Below are positions 11,341 through 21,775 of a stretch of 64,000 bases of DNA, piece after piece. Origin of the DNA: Vanrija pseudolonga. Its lineage: Eukaryota > Basidiomycota > Tremellomycetes > Trichosporonales > Trichosporonaceae. Every line of letters begins with the position of its first letter. Positions within the stretch are counted from its first letter, which is position 1. The position numbers and the translations under genes are program-made. The stretch spans positions 4,669,270-4,733,269 of the forward strand of contig NC_085849.1 of NCBI RefSeq assembly GCF_020906515.1. The letters run 5' to 3'. Under the pieces are notes generated by a model. It was not told where the DNA came from, ran no database searches, and was given only the letters and a program-made list of their open reading frames with translations.

Positions 11341-12812
11341 GCAGACCTCGAGGGAGTCTCTGTCGAGATCGTCCGTTTCGTTTATAGTTGTGAATCCTCA
11401 CCGATGCAGTGGGTAATACTGGCTTTCGTCCAAGCACTGACTGGACCAGCCGGACCGTCATGTGACGCTTCATACGCAGGGAGGCGAGATGAGAGCAGCT
11501 CCACAGCCCCAATTGATTCGTTCCGTCGCGAAGACCGAGACAAGGATGTCGCCGCTCTCCGTCTCAACGCCTCGGCTACTGACCAAAGTGACGCGGGATG
11601 AGGCTCGCGCGCAAGGCGCGCAGGCGATCTGTTGGAGGTTGGGCTGGGCTAGCAGGTTGGGCGTGGGAAGCCGGTGCTGTAGTTGCGATTCAAGAACGCG
11701 GGCGGAGGCTGCGGTCGTTGGTCTTGACATCGATGGCGGTGAATATCGCGACAACGCTGACAAGTGGTCGATGCTTTTACATCCAGTAGTGTCCTCGGTC
11801 CCTCGGAGGATGAGAAATGGCCCTCGGTTGGTCCATGGTGCATGCACTGCATGACGCCGAGGGCTACGCTGGACCACTATCTCCGAAAGTCACTCCCGCT
11901 CCTTAGGACAGGGCGTGTGATTTATGGCTGAGGTCGTGCGGCTGATGTCTCACCGCCCTTCCTGTCGGACGCCGCGAGGTAATGTATGCCTATTTACAGT
12001 TGACGGGTACGCCGGCGCAGCTAAGCTCTCCCAGTAACGGTTATCGAGCGCCGCTGAGATGTCCCAGTCCAGTGTGACTTCAGCTGAGCGGCCGGGGAGG
12101 CCAGCAGCACACATGGCTTGCGACGCTCCCGGCTAAAGCTGCTCACCCAACCACCCTTCACGGTTGTGGACCCAGGTATCATGGCAATAAGCCAACCTTG
12201 ATTCTCGCCCTTCCGCTTGACATGACCCTTGCGCTGTGGAGGATCCGCGCTGCGGCAGCCGTAGTGCGCTCTGCACTTTTGCGCTACTCAAGCATCCCAT
12301 CACTGTACATCACTCTAGCCTCCCAGCCCTGGGCAGTCCTCCGGAGAGTGACACGGCAGTTTGAGCAAGGCACGCGGGGTGCCGCAGGTACGGTTGAGTC
12401 GCGTGGTGCCTCACTAAGAGTTGGTCCGTCACGTCTCCTGTTGGACTCTGATCAGCCAGCATCTCTCCTGCCCTCCTCTCATTCCAAGCTGCGACGCAGG
12501 TGTCTCCCCCGCGACAAGAACACTGACCCTTTTGGCCTCCTCATAGCCTGCCCCCAGGGTAGACGGCTCCTCGCCCCCCCAGTACCGATGGCAGACGCCA
12601 CCTTTCGGACGAGGAACAAGGGACTTGGTGTCGGGTGTCTTGGGCTGAGGGAGGACGAACAAGCCGCCAGACCGCAAACCATTCCTCTAGGTCAATCAAC
12701 ACTGATATTAACTCCCATGCAGGATGTTTATCGCTAACACCCTCCCCCTGCTACCCCACTCACAATCTCCCGTCTCGCCTGCCAGTGCGAGACAAACAGA
12801 CAACGACCGACG
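11341..12812. other. Intergenic region between copies 3 and 4
   Basis: Holds the copy 3 3' element (11373-11424) and the copy 4 upstream region, which is block-homologous to that of copy 3. Open frames in this stretch have no domain or paralog support. Confidence 0.5.
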
Positions 12813-15251
12813 ATGGTCTGCAACCTCCTCCAGCGGCTCGCCCTTGGAGCCTTGCTCCTCACCTCTCGTGTGCACGGACAGGACTCGACTTTGCCGTCGT
12901 CGTCGCAATCGCCTACGGTCACAGATGGACAACCCAGTGGTAACGTAACTGATGGTGGAAACGTCACTGCCACTGCTGTGGACGGAGCTCCCCCCTCTGA
13001 GCCTACTGGCGAGCTGCCCGACTCGTCGAAACCTGACCAGTACAAGCCCAACATCAACATGACCTATTGGCAACCAGCATATGACCCAACACTGGGCCTC
13101 TTCCCCGACCTTTGGTTCGAGGACAACCGCACACTGTGGGACCAACGCCATGAATGGAACATGACGTACTCGCACGCTCCGCTCAACCTATCGTCTGGAG
13201 ACCAAACTGCTCTGGGATCAGTCAAAGGAACGTTCCGTGCCAACCCCAAACGACGCCCATGGGCAGTCAATAGCACCACCCCCGACCTTTCGTTCACCAT
13301 TGCGCAAGAGTTCCACTTTGCAGGCACTCGAGCAATCCTCCGCGGCAAGTACACCAATGCCACCTGGGGCAACTCGAGTCAGCCGGCAATGGTCGTCTAT
13401 GAGATGAATGTCGAGAAATACGACATCGGCCCAGACGGTCTCCAAATTCCGATCCATGTCCTAAACATGACTCAGCCATTCTCGGACGGTATCATCTGGG
13501 ACTCGGGCGAGCTGGCATTTGGGTGCCACTCGTTCACGATCATGATGTATAGTGGAACAGTCGAGGTTGAGGGACTTGAAGTCCATACTGGTTTTGTGTC
13601 CGACTAGTGAGTTGAAGTCTACGGGACGGGCATGACTGACGCCAGTGACACGCTGGACAAGGTGCCCAAGACTACCGTGCACGCGGTCGTGAACGGAACC
13701 CGCAACCCATTCTTCAACATCCAAGGAGGCTCAACCATTCGCAGTGAAGTGCTAGGCGACGGGTCGGCCGATGGAAGCACTGTGCAGTGGGACTCGCTCG
13801 ACATCAACAGCACCATGACGTTCCAGACACCCCCCAACGCGACATACATGGTTGTGAATGGCACCATGGGCCCAGAGTATGCTCAGTTCAGCACCTTGAT
13901 GGTTCCTATTCCTCCTGGAGCCCCACCCATTGCATACGGCCAAGATGGAGCCTACACTTTCTCGCCATATCGTAATCCCGGGACCCTCTATTACACGCCT
14001 CTGGACCCCAAGATCCAATACACCGTCTCACTTGTGGGCGGCATCGCGCCGCTGCCGGCATCATCCAACCCTAATCAGGTTTCGCCGTGGCCAACAAATA
14101 TACACAGCGTCACGTTCTGGGCTGGAACTTTGTGAGTTGGCTTTGCCTGGTGGTGGTCTTCTCATTGACGCTAGTTAGCCCTCCAAACGTAACATCAACC
14201 GGCAACTCGACCGACACGCCTGCCCACGGCGAGTCACGAGCCTCGCGAAATGGAAAGATCATCGGCGGAGCGGTAAGCAACCACATACCAACAGCAGAGC
14301 TGACAGCTCCCAGGTCGGTGGTGGCCTCGGCTTCCTCCTTATCCTAGGTCTCCTGGCATGGTGTTGCATCGGCCGCCGCAGGAAGCCGTAAGTGTCTGGC
14401 ACCAGGCCTGTCGGACAATGCTAATGCGCCAGATCTCCTGTGATCTCTGATCCTACCCCGTTCGAGATTGACGGTACTCGGAACGACGGCGCAACCCGCG
14501 TTCCCTCGGATGACGACGACGAGTCGGCAGACAAGGTGCCCGAAGAGCTCACTCCTGCCCAAGTCGCCAAGGCCCGCGAGGCGGGTTTCCTTGGTTCACG
14601 CGGTGGTGACGGCCCCGCCGCTGGACATGGCGTCAGCCACCGGTCTCGGAGGCTGGGGTATCTGCTGTCCCGTCCTCCGTTCTCGAGCGGGCCACAGCCG
14701 TTCCATTTTCACGCGGCCCCCCATCGGCGGTGCCTTCATCGGTGATGATTCCAAACATCGGCGGTCCCACAAGTGTCGCAGCCTCCTCATCCCTCGAGCC
14801 TGCTGATGCCGTCGACTCGCGCTTCTACTATTCGGGTGGCGCAGGGTCGAGCACTGGAGGTGGCTCGAGCAGCGCGATGCTGTCGCCGACATCCACTCAA
14901 GTCAACGGCGTGGCAGTCAAAGATAGTGGAGGCCACGACACCACCGCCATCCTGGCCGCTCCCGTTCACGGTGGCAAGCGCATCCAGCAGGCCGAAGATG
15001 GCGGCACTGTCGACGATGACGGGAATGTGGTGATGATTCCCCCAAGCTACAACCCCTCGTGGGCTAGTCGCGGCGCCCTTGCCGACTCGGGCGCTGTGAC
15101 CCGCATGGAAGGCAGCAGCGGTACTATCGCGCACGTTGCCATTGACCACGGTGCCGCCGCCGAGGAGGCTGACGAGGCGCCCGAGGCGCCCCCGCCCATC
15201 GTCGCCCCCCGCGCGTCCATCGACAGCGGGACCTTTGGCCGTGCCATCTAG
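12813..15251 (+). pseudogene. Type I membrane protein family, copy 4 (one-base frame break in tail)
   Basis: Exons 12813-13606, 13646-14131, 14179-14272, 14314-14387 and 14433-15251 total 2267 nt, one short of a multiple of three. The signal peptide (LLQRLALGALLLTSRVHGQ), neck, domain 1 (residues about 75-264, with NINMTYWQP, HEWNMTYSHAPLNLSSGDQT and HFAGTRAILRG) and domain 2 are in frame. So are the membrane exon (FLLILGLLAWCC) and the first tail blocks. The break is in exon 5 at a CCCC run (14613-14616), where the block equivalent to RRWTWRQPP moves to another frame. From 14730 the family frame is restored to the stop, including PPSYNPSW. If the break is real, the product keeps ectodomain and membrane anchor but loses most of the tail and PPxY. 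If it is a base-calling error, the gene is intact. Confidence 0.78.
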
Positions 15252-15717
15252 CTGTGGGACACCAGACCTCGCTGAGCGCGGCTGTAAAGTCTCCGTATTT
15301 CCGAGTCTTCATACAGCTTTGAACCCCCTACTTTTGACGTTGGTAATGCACTGGCGAAATAATCCGAGACGCGGCGGACCAAGATCCAGCTGTGTGCCCA
15401 CTTACCTGATGAGGATGTCCACCGAGCTTCTCAGAGTCCTGACAAGGTGGCGTTCGGAGCCTCGTCGGAGGCGATCACACGTGGAATCGAAGGCGGCCCC
15501 ACGAGTTGGGTACCTTTGGTGTCACGACAAAGATGCAGCATTGCGCAGAGTGGACGCCACACCGCCGCCGCCGGAGCTATGATCCCCTCGTCGCAACCGT
15601 GACTACTGCTCGGCGTACGTATGGAGGAGTTGATCACCAGTGCATGAGACCGAAAGGATGTAGTCAACTTGCCCTCTTCACACTTGACATTCACTCTTGT
15701 TATCCACCGAGGCACCC
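15252..15717. other. Intergenic region after copy 4
   Basis: About 470 bp with the weak copy 4 3' element and the upstream region of the next gene. No gene seen. Confidence 0.5.
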
Positions 15718-16717
15718 ATGACATTCCTAAGGCCCCAACAGCAAGCTCCGAGTCGCTCCATCACCCTCGAACTTGTCGGTGACGCCTTGGTGCTCTTCGG
15801 GAGTATGGCATGTTGGGCTTTCGGATCAGCCGAAGCGTACTGGGCCAACAAGGCAACAATGAGGTGTAGGGCCATGCTGATGCATCGCTGACGACAGACC
15901 TGCCAGGCGGTGTTGGGTGGTTGAACTGGTGTGCAGCCACCGCAACTGTGCTCTTCATTCTAGGTGCTGTGGGGATTGCGGCGTTGCTCGTCTCCCTTGC
16001 AGTAAGTCCTATCGGAGAGTTCCTGTCCGACAGTCAGAGCAGGGGGACCCAACCACGATTCAGATCACGGTCAGCCGCCGTCTTCTTATGCACACTGCCC
16101 ATCCCGTGTGGTGTGGTGTTCGGAGTCGTCAGCCTCATCCGACGTTGGAAGTTCCAGGTAGCCGCACCTCCTGCAGGAGAGCGCTGACAGCCCAGGAATT
16201 TCTCCTCCGTCGATGTCTGCTCAACAGTTGGTCGGCTAGCACCCTGTCGGCAACCACTGCCTTCATGGCGGATGGAGGTTGGTTGGGATGCAAGGTGCCA
16301 TTACTGACATCAGCGTGCCGGAGTGAATGGGTCAGGGATACTAGCAACGCGGTCGTCGGGACCATCTTTGTCGCAGCTTTCTCGGTGAGCTTGATCAGAG
16401 GATGGTCATTAACAGTGCAGTTCGTACTCACAATCTCCTTCGTTGGTACTTGCCTGCGTCTGTCCCCGCCGGCTGCAATGAGTCTGGGGACGACGACCGA
16501 CTCGTACACCCTCTCATCGCTCGGCGCCCCGCCGCCCCAACCCGGGGCGCTCTCCGATGCGCAGGTGCTCGCTGCTGCTCATCGCCGTCCACCTACTGTA
16601 ATCGACTTTTCACGCTCCCCTTCGGACTTCAAGAGGTTTGTGAGGGATAGCACCGAGGATAAGAAGGGAGAGCAAACTAGCAGGAGTACGGCCACACCGT
16701 CCGAGTGGTGTGTTTAA
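15718..16717 (+). CDS. Hypothetical multi-pass membrane protein (structure partly unresolved)
   Basis: A start at 15718 opens a frame with a hydrophobic segment (LVLFGSMACWAFGSAEAYWA). After an apparent intron (donor near 15863, acceptor at 15897 or 15906) a strong membrane segment follows (TVLFILGAVGIAALLVSLA), then AAVFLCTLPIPCGVVFGVV. A CAG/GTAGCC...CCCAG intron fits near 16159-16195. A 36-nt intron (GTGAGC...TGCAG, about 16384-16419) would join GTIFVAAFS to FVLTISFVGTCLRL. A Pro/Ser-rich hydrophilic C-terminus ends at 16717. The first junction does not keep frame with the best donor and acceptor (two left-over bases where one is needed), so either my donor is wrong or the gene is broken. 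No family recognised. Confidence 0.4.
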
Positions 16718-16978
16718 GTTGGTGTTGGCGACGAAGGGAATGCACATGGCAACCTGTGTATATCAAACATGTACCTATCATTCATGGTACAGGGCATGTG
16801 GACCGAACTGGTCAGGAATACCGCGCTTCAAACCAATAGAACCAGTCTGTCGACGCCACATTGCGCCTCCTTGCTCGCACCACCAGTCAACCACCTCCCC
16901 CTTTGCCTTGTCCCCTTCCTGTCCCACCCCTTGCCCCAAGCAAAAGACTAGCCGGCATTCTCATGCCTACCTGTAGTA

Positions 16979-17071
16979 GGCCCTCGCCGGGATTTGAACC
17001 CAGGACCACTCCCATTGCTTAAGGTGCTTCAGCGCCCTAAGAGAGTATGATAGCCACTACACCACGAGAGC
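16979..17071 (-). tRNA. tRNA-Pro(AGG): tRNA-Pro (anticodon AGG) with 20-nt intron
   Basis: The minus strand folds into a full cloverleaf. The 7-bp acceptor pairs GCTCTCG with CGAGGGC, the discriminator is C, the D-arm sequence is TGGTGTAGTGG, and the anticodon stem pairs CTCTC with GGGAG. The T-arm is CTGGG/TTCAAAT/CCCGG. The loop reads TT-AGG-G, then an intron at 17015-17034 directly after position 37, the canonical nuclear intron site. The intron contains CCT, able to pair with the AGG anticodon, as known for intron-containing pre-tRNAs. Closely resembles animal and fungal tRNA-Pro(AGG). A T4 run lies about 34 nt downstream (AAAA on the + strand at 16942-16945). Confidence 0.93.
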
Positions 17072-17342
17072 CACGTTCCACGATTGTGCCTGAAAACACG
17101 TCCAGGCCACACAAGTCCGTGTCTGGTAACACCTTGAGGTCAAAGCCGCTTCAAGTTCCTGCCGAGCAACGAGGCTGTCGTCGTGCACTCTTGGAACAGT
17201 TGGAGATGGAATGACATCGCGAAAACGTGACAAGTAACACTATATATACACTGGCGGCCACGCCTTACACCTCGCGTCAGCCATATTTGATTAAACCACC
17301 CCTCCCAGTGACACAGAGCTCGAAACGCCAGTTTGTGCCCCG

Positions 17343-19390
17343 CTATCGCCCCGCGTCAATGGTCTGAACGCGGCTGTCACTGCCGTCCGACTCCGGGCGC
17401 TCCTTGTGGTCCGGGTCAACCGCAACAGTCGTGACCTTGGACGACTTCTTGTTGGGGTCCTCGATGGTTCCTCCGTACTCTTGCTCGTAGTACTCGTGGA
17501 CCTCGGCCGAGAGGTCAGAGGTACGAGGACCAGTGAAGAAGGTCTTGCCGCCAACCTTGGGGAAGAACCAGTAGACGATGGCAAAGAGCCATGCTCCAGC
17601 CGACACGACGACGGCGTAGTTCATGCTGGCTCCGTCCGGGTTGGGGTCACCAGGGAAACAGAAGATGACAATGGCAAAGAGCATCCACAGCGAGGCGATG
17701 AGCGCCGTGATGCGACTCCAGCGACCGAGGTACCAAGGGCCAGGTGTAAAGTGGTTCTCACCCCAGATGACACGAGCACCGATGGGGATGACGTAGGCGA
17801 CGTAGAGACCCATCACGTTGAGGGCAAAGATGGCGTTGATGGCAGCCTGGTTGACAGGGTCCGCAAAGCCAAGGAGACCAAGCGGGATAGCGCAGCCGAC
17901 AACGAGCCATACAGTGCGGACCGGGGTCTCAGTCTTGGGGTCGACCTTGTACCAGAACTTGGAGAAGGGGAGGGCGCCATCACGAGCGAAGGCAAAAGCC
18001 TGGCGCGAGGCGGGGAGGATAAGCGAGGCGGTCATGCCCAACTGGGAGATGGCGATAAGGGACCAAACGGCGAGGGCACCCTTTGTGCCAAACGCCATCT
18101 GGTAGATGACGGCCAGGGGCTGGCCAATGGGGTCATCGTTGATGGCTTGGACGTCGGTGCCCATGCAGAGAGCAAAGATGATGAGGATGAGTGTGCCGAG
18201 CACACCGGCAGATCCGATAGCACCGATGATGGCAGCTGGAACGGCGGTGGCTGCATTCGAGGCCTCCTCGGAGATGGACACGGCACAGTCGAAGGATCCA
18301 ATGGTCCAAACGGGTGCAAGCATCGAGAGCAAGAAGGTGAGGCCACTACCCCAGCCGTGAAGGTTGACCCAGCCGGTGAAGGTGAACTTGGCAGTGTTGA
18401 GATGTTTGCGACGCGCGATGGGCAGGCCGATGATGGTCACCAAGGCAAGGATGAGGTTGAGGGCGGTGGCCGGGTTCTGCATGCGGGCAAACAGGGTCGT
18501 GAAGTAGGCGCAGTAGACGCCGCAGAAGATGAGGACGGCGCAGTAGAGCAAGAACGTCTGCCACATCTCGGGGCTGAAGCCAGGAGAACCCATCGACGCT
18601 GCTGCGAAGATGATGCCCTGGGCACCCCACGCGAGTGACGATGTGGCAGCGACATTACCCAGGAAGGAGTTGTCTGCGGCGTCAGCAACCCACCAAGGCT
18701 CTGCCACCTACATCCAACCAGCCATGCCAGGAAGTTGCGGTACTTGGGAGGGCTGAGGCGGTGGGTCCAGTAGTAGAGACCACCGGAAGTGGGCATTGAG
18801 GATGCGAGATCTCCCTATCAGAAGAATGTTGTTAGTGGCGGCACGTGGAGCCTCGGGCCTATCATTCAGGCTTTTCTCAACGCACCATGGCCAGACCGAC
18901 CGTGCCAATCAGGACGGCGGCAACGACCCAGCCCCACACCATGCCGACGGGCCCTGCATTGTCAGCGTTGTCGTCGCAAGCATCAGGGCGATCACCACTC
19001 ACCTCCATACGGCAGGTTGTAAAAGATGACACTGGCAATGGACGGCACGACACCCATGATAGAGAACCTGTGCGTTTGTGTTAGCAAGTGATTCCTCATC
19101 AGAAGCAGGAGCACAGTGCTCGGAAACCTAGCATGCCCATGGGGCGCTGGGTGACTTCGAACTCGAGCGGACCCAGCCCTCGCCTAGGCCCGTGGAGCGA
19201 CACCGTGAACCCGGGGTTTGACACCGAGCGATACTCACGCGACACCAAATACCTCGAGGTTGGAGAAAGCGCGCTTCAGCTCGGGCTTGTAGCCCAAGTC
19301 CTCGAGACGAGCATCCTCGCGGGTGACAATGGTGCTCTGCCGCCTGTCCGTGGCCGACACGGGCGTCACAGGGGGGTCATCCGACTTCAT
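17343..19390 (-). CDS. APC-superfamily permease (amino acid/GABA/choline type)
   Basis: Five exons: 19239-19390, 19003-19067, 18886-18953, 18712-18814 and 17343-18673 (complement), 572 residues, in frame throughout. A hydrophilic N-terminus (EDARLEDLGYKPELKRAFS) precedes the APC signature start (FSIMGVVPSIASVIFYNLPYG). Then come GPVGMVWGW, ASSMPTSGGLYYWTHRLSPP and about twelve membrane segments. Conserved internal blocks are SEEASNAATAVPAAI, SRQAFAFARDGALPFS and the Gly-Pro-Trp-rich turn before the last segments. The tail is hydrophilic and acidic. This matches the fungal Uga4/Hnm1/Bat1-like branch of APC transporters, H+-coupled uptake at the plasma membrane or vacuole. The substrate cannot be read from sequence. 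The 171-nt first intron is the longest of the gene. Confidence 0.9.
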
Positions 19391-21775
19391 GATAGGGATC
19401 GTGATTGAGTGGAGGTGTTGCAGGGAGCGTGGAAGAGAGTTGACCGTCGCGGAAAGTGGCGAGATCAGCACGAAGCGGTGTGATGAAGGACACTGGATGG
19501 GGCGTGGGTGCTGTGGTGTGTTTGCGTGTGTTGGTCGAGTCGTTGCACTTCCAGAGTGGTGTTGTCCACCGGCCGAGTGGACTCTTATACGATTGTGCCG
19601 GCTGGGCAGGTCGGAATCCCGATGGGCGCGGCGCGGTCCAGCGTCATGTGGGCTGAGGCATAGGGGCTCGGAATTGGAGCCTGGTTTTGCGACGAGGGGG
19701 GGTGAAGGGGGGCAGGCGGGCGGGCGCGAGGCGCACGCGGACGATGCAGCAGCTGGGGCAGACGGGGCACTTGAGTGCTATCTGCGCAGCTGCCTCCTTG
19801 CCCCTGGGCATGCGCACTATGCATGGTGTCTGTGATACCGCCGCGGCATGGTATTGGTAGCGGTCCTGCTAGGAGCAACAACAATAAGGCCTGAATATGG
19901 CCTTGTGCGGGATCCCGCGTTCTTGGCTGTGCGGGCACCCGTGGGGGAGAGAGAAGGAGTCGTGGTGCGGTCCTCGTTCGGCTCGGCACGGCCAATCTCC
20001 TCACATCCGGTAAGCGGTAGGGGGAGGATCCACTGCATGTTTAGAGACATGGTTAGGTCAGTGGCGCAGCAATCGCCCGCTCCTACTGCTACTTGGGCGC
20101 GGGCGGGCATGAGCTTCAGGGCCAAGACTGTGCGGGGCTACGTTCGGTATCTCGTAAGCGAGGTGCAAGGGTCCTTCTCGCATTCGGCACGGTCAGTACT
20201 ACAGCAGGCAGCAGGTCAGCAGGCAGGCCCTAGTGGCGTCACTTATCAGGCGTAAACGCACGCTCAGCATCCTCTTCAGTGGGGAGGCTTATCACTCACC
20301 CCCAGATTAGCACAAGCATCGGGTTAACAGTTCAGCCATTGTTGATATCACCTGACACTGATGATCCACACTCTCGCTCGCTGGCCTGGTGCAGTGGGGT
20401 GGGTGGTGCAAGTGGCAATCGGTCGTCACGAGGTCATATGACCTTTGCCAGTCGGCCCTGGCCGCCGGCCAAACCCGGTTCTCGGTTCTGTTGTGCAGGC
20501 AGTGTACGACGATGGATGGCACGGTCGTGTCTTCTAGCCGACCGCATACACTCTGATCTGTGCGCAGTTATCGGGCGCCATTGTCTCCAGCATGGTCCCA
20601 ATCATACCAAAGGAGACGTCAGCAGCAACAGGATCCATTCATTGTTGTGGGGAACATGCCTCGGCAATCTCTAGGCGAGGCTATCTTGGTAGCTACTGCT
20701 GGTCGGCCAGTGATAGCAGTCCAGTTTGCCAACACGCCTCCTCAAGGCCCTTTGATTCAGCCTCTTCCTATCGTGATAGCCGACGAATGGCATTGTCATG
20801 ACCCCACCGTGAAATCTAGCTGCAGCTGAGTATAGATTGGAGCCAGGCTGAGATCTCTCGCGACTCTGGCCCTTGGCCCGCACGTCCACTTTGCCCGAGC
20901 CTCAGCTCAACAGGTCTGAGATCCGGCAAGCGGCACGCCTGTTCAAAGCCCGTAGCGGGGCGAGATCACCATGAGTCGTTCTCGTGCCCCGGCCCTTGCT
21001 GGAGTGCGAGCTGCAAATAGACGGTGCAGTGTCGAGGCCCGTGACCACATGAAACGCGCGCCGGGCGGACGGTCTGACCGCGTCGTAACTCGACACGAGC
21101 GTCGCATGTGCACGAGGTCGTTGTCGCTTTGTTCTCCGTCGGGCAATCAGCGAGGATGGCGGACCTCCGAAGTCATGCGAGCGCACGCCCTCATGCCCTT
21201 GGAGCTACATACTTCAATCAGGCGCCCGTGTCAATCACAGACGCCTCTGTCCACAAAATTTCAGTTACAGCATTGCTGAGGGAGGTCGACGCCCTCCTAC
21301 TGCAATTACGCCCTCCCACTGTCATGCCAAGACGGTCTCGAACGGACTGGACGAGGCATTGACGCAACTGGTTCAAAATCGAGGCCTTGTGCCGAGCTGG
21401 CTGCCAGAGTCGAGCACCGGCGATCAACTTAACCCACGTTATGTGCTCGGCGGCGTTTGTGTAATGCTGCGGTGGTGGAGCCACTAGCCGAGGCTATGGC
21501 CAGTCCCGAAGTGAGACAATGCGGTGAGTCGACTGTGGTGGTACAGTGCCAAGCAGACCTTTTGCCCGCCTTCCAACGCGCTTTTGAAGTCACAACACCA
21601 CGTTTGGTCAGTCGAACGATATGTGGCACGCACACGGGAGGTCCCCTTTGCATGTCAAAGAAGTCATGTTATTACAACTTGTCCTCCTTATCCAGACCTC
21701 GCGTGCACCCAAGAGTGTCCCGGACGGTCCCTATTACGATTGCTGCTAGACTCGCGCTTCTCTCCCTCTCCCCTC
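19391..21775. other. Intergenic region, no gene recognised
   Basis: About 2.4 kb between the permease start and the 3' end of the next minus-strand gene. It should contain the permease promoter. Open frames up to about 170 codons lack domain or splice support. Confidence 0.5.

Noticed and set aside
17406-18638. Long + strand open frame (410 codons) opposite the permease gene
   Set aside because: It is the antisense shadow of the permease exon: acidic, Gly/Asp/Glu-rich, no start context, and the minus-strand protein is a clear APC transporter.
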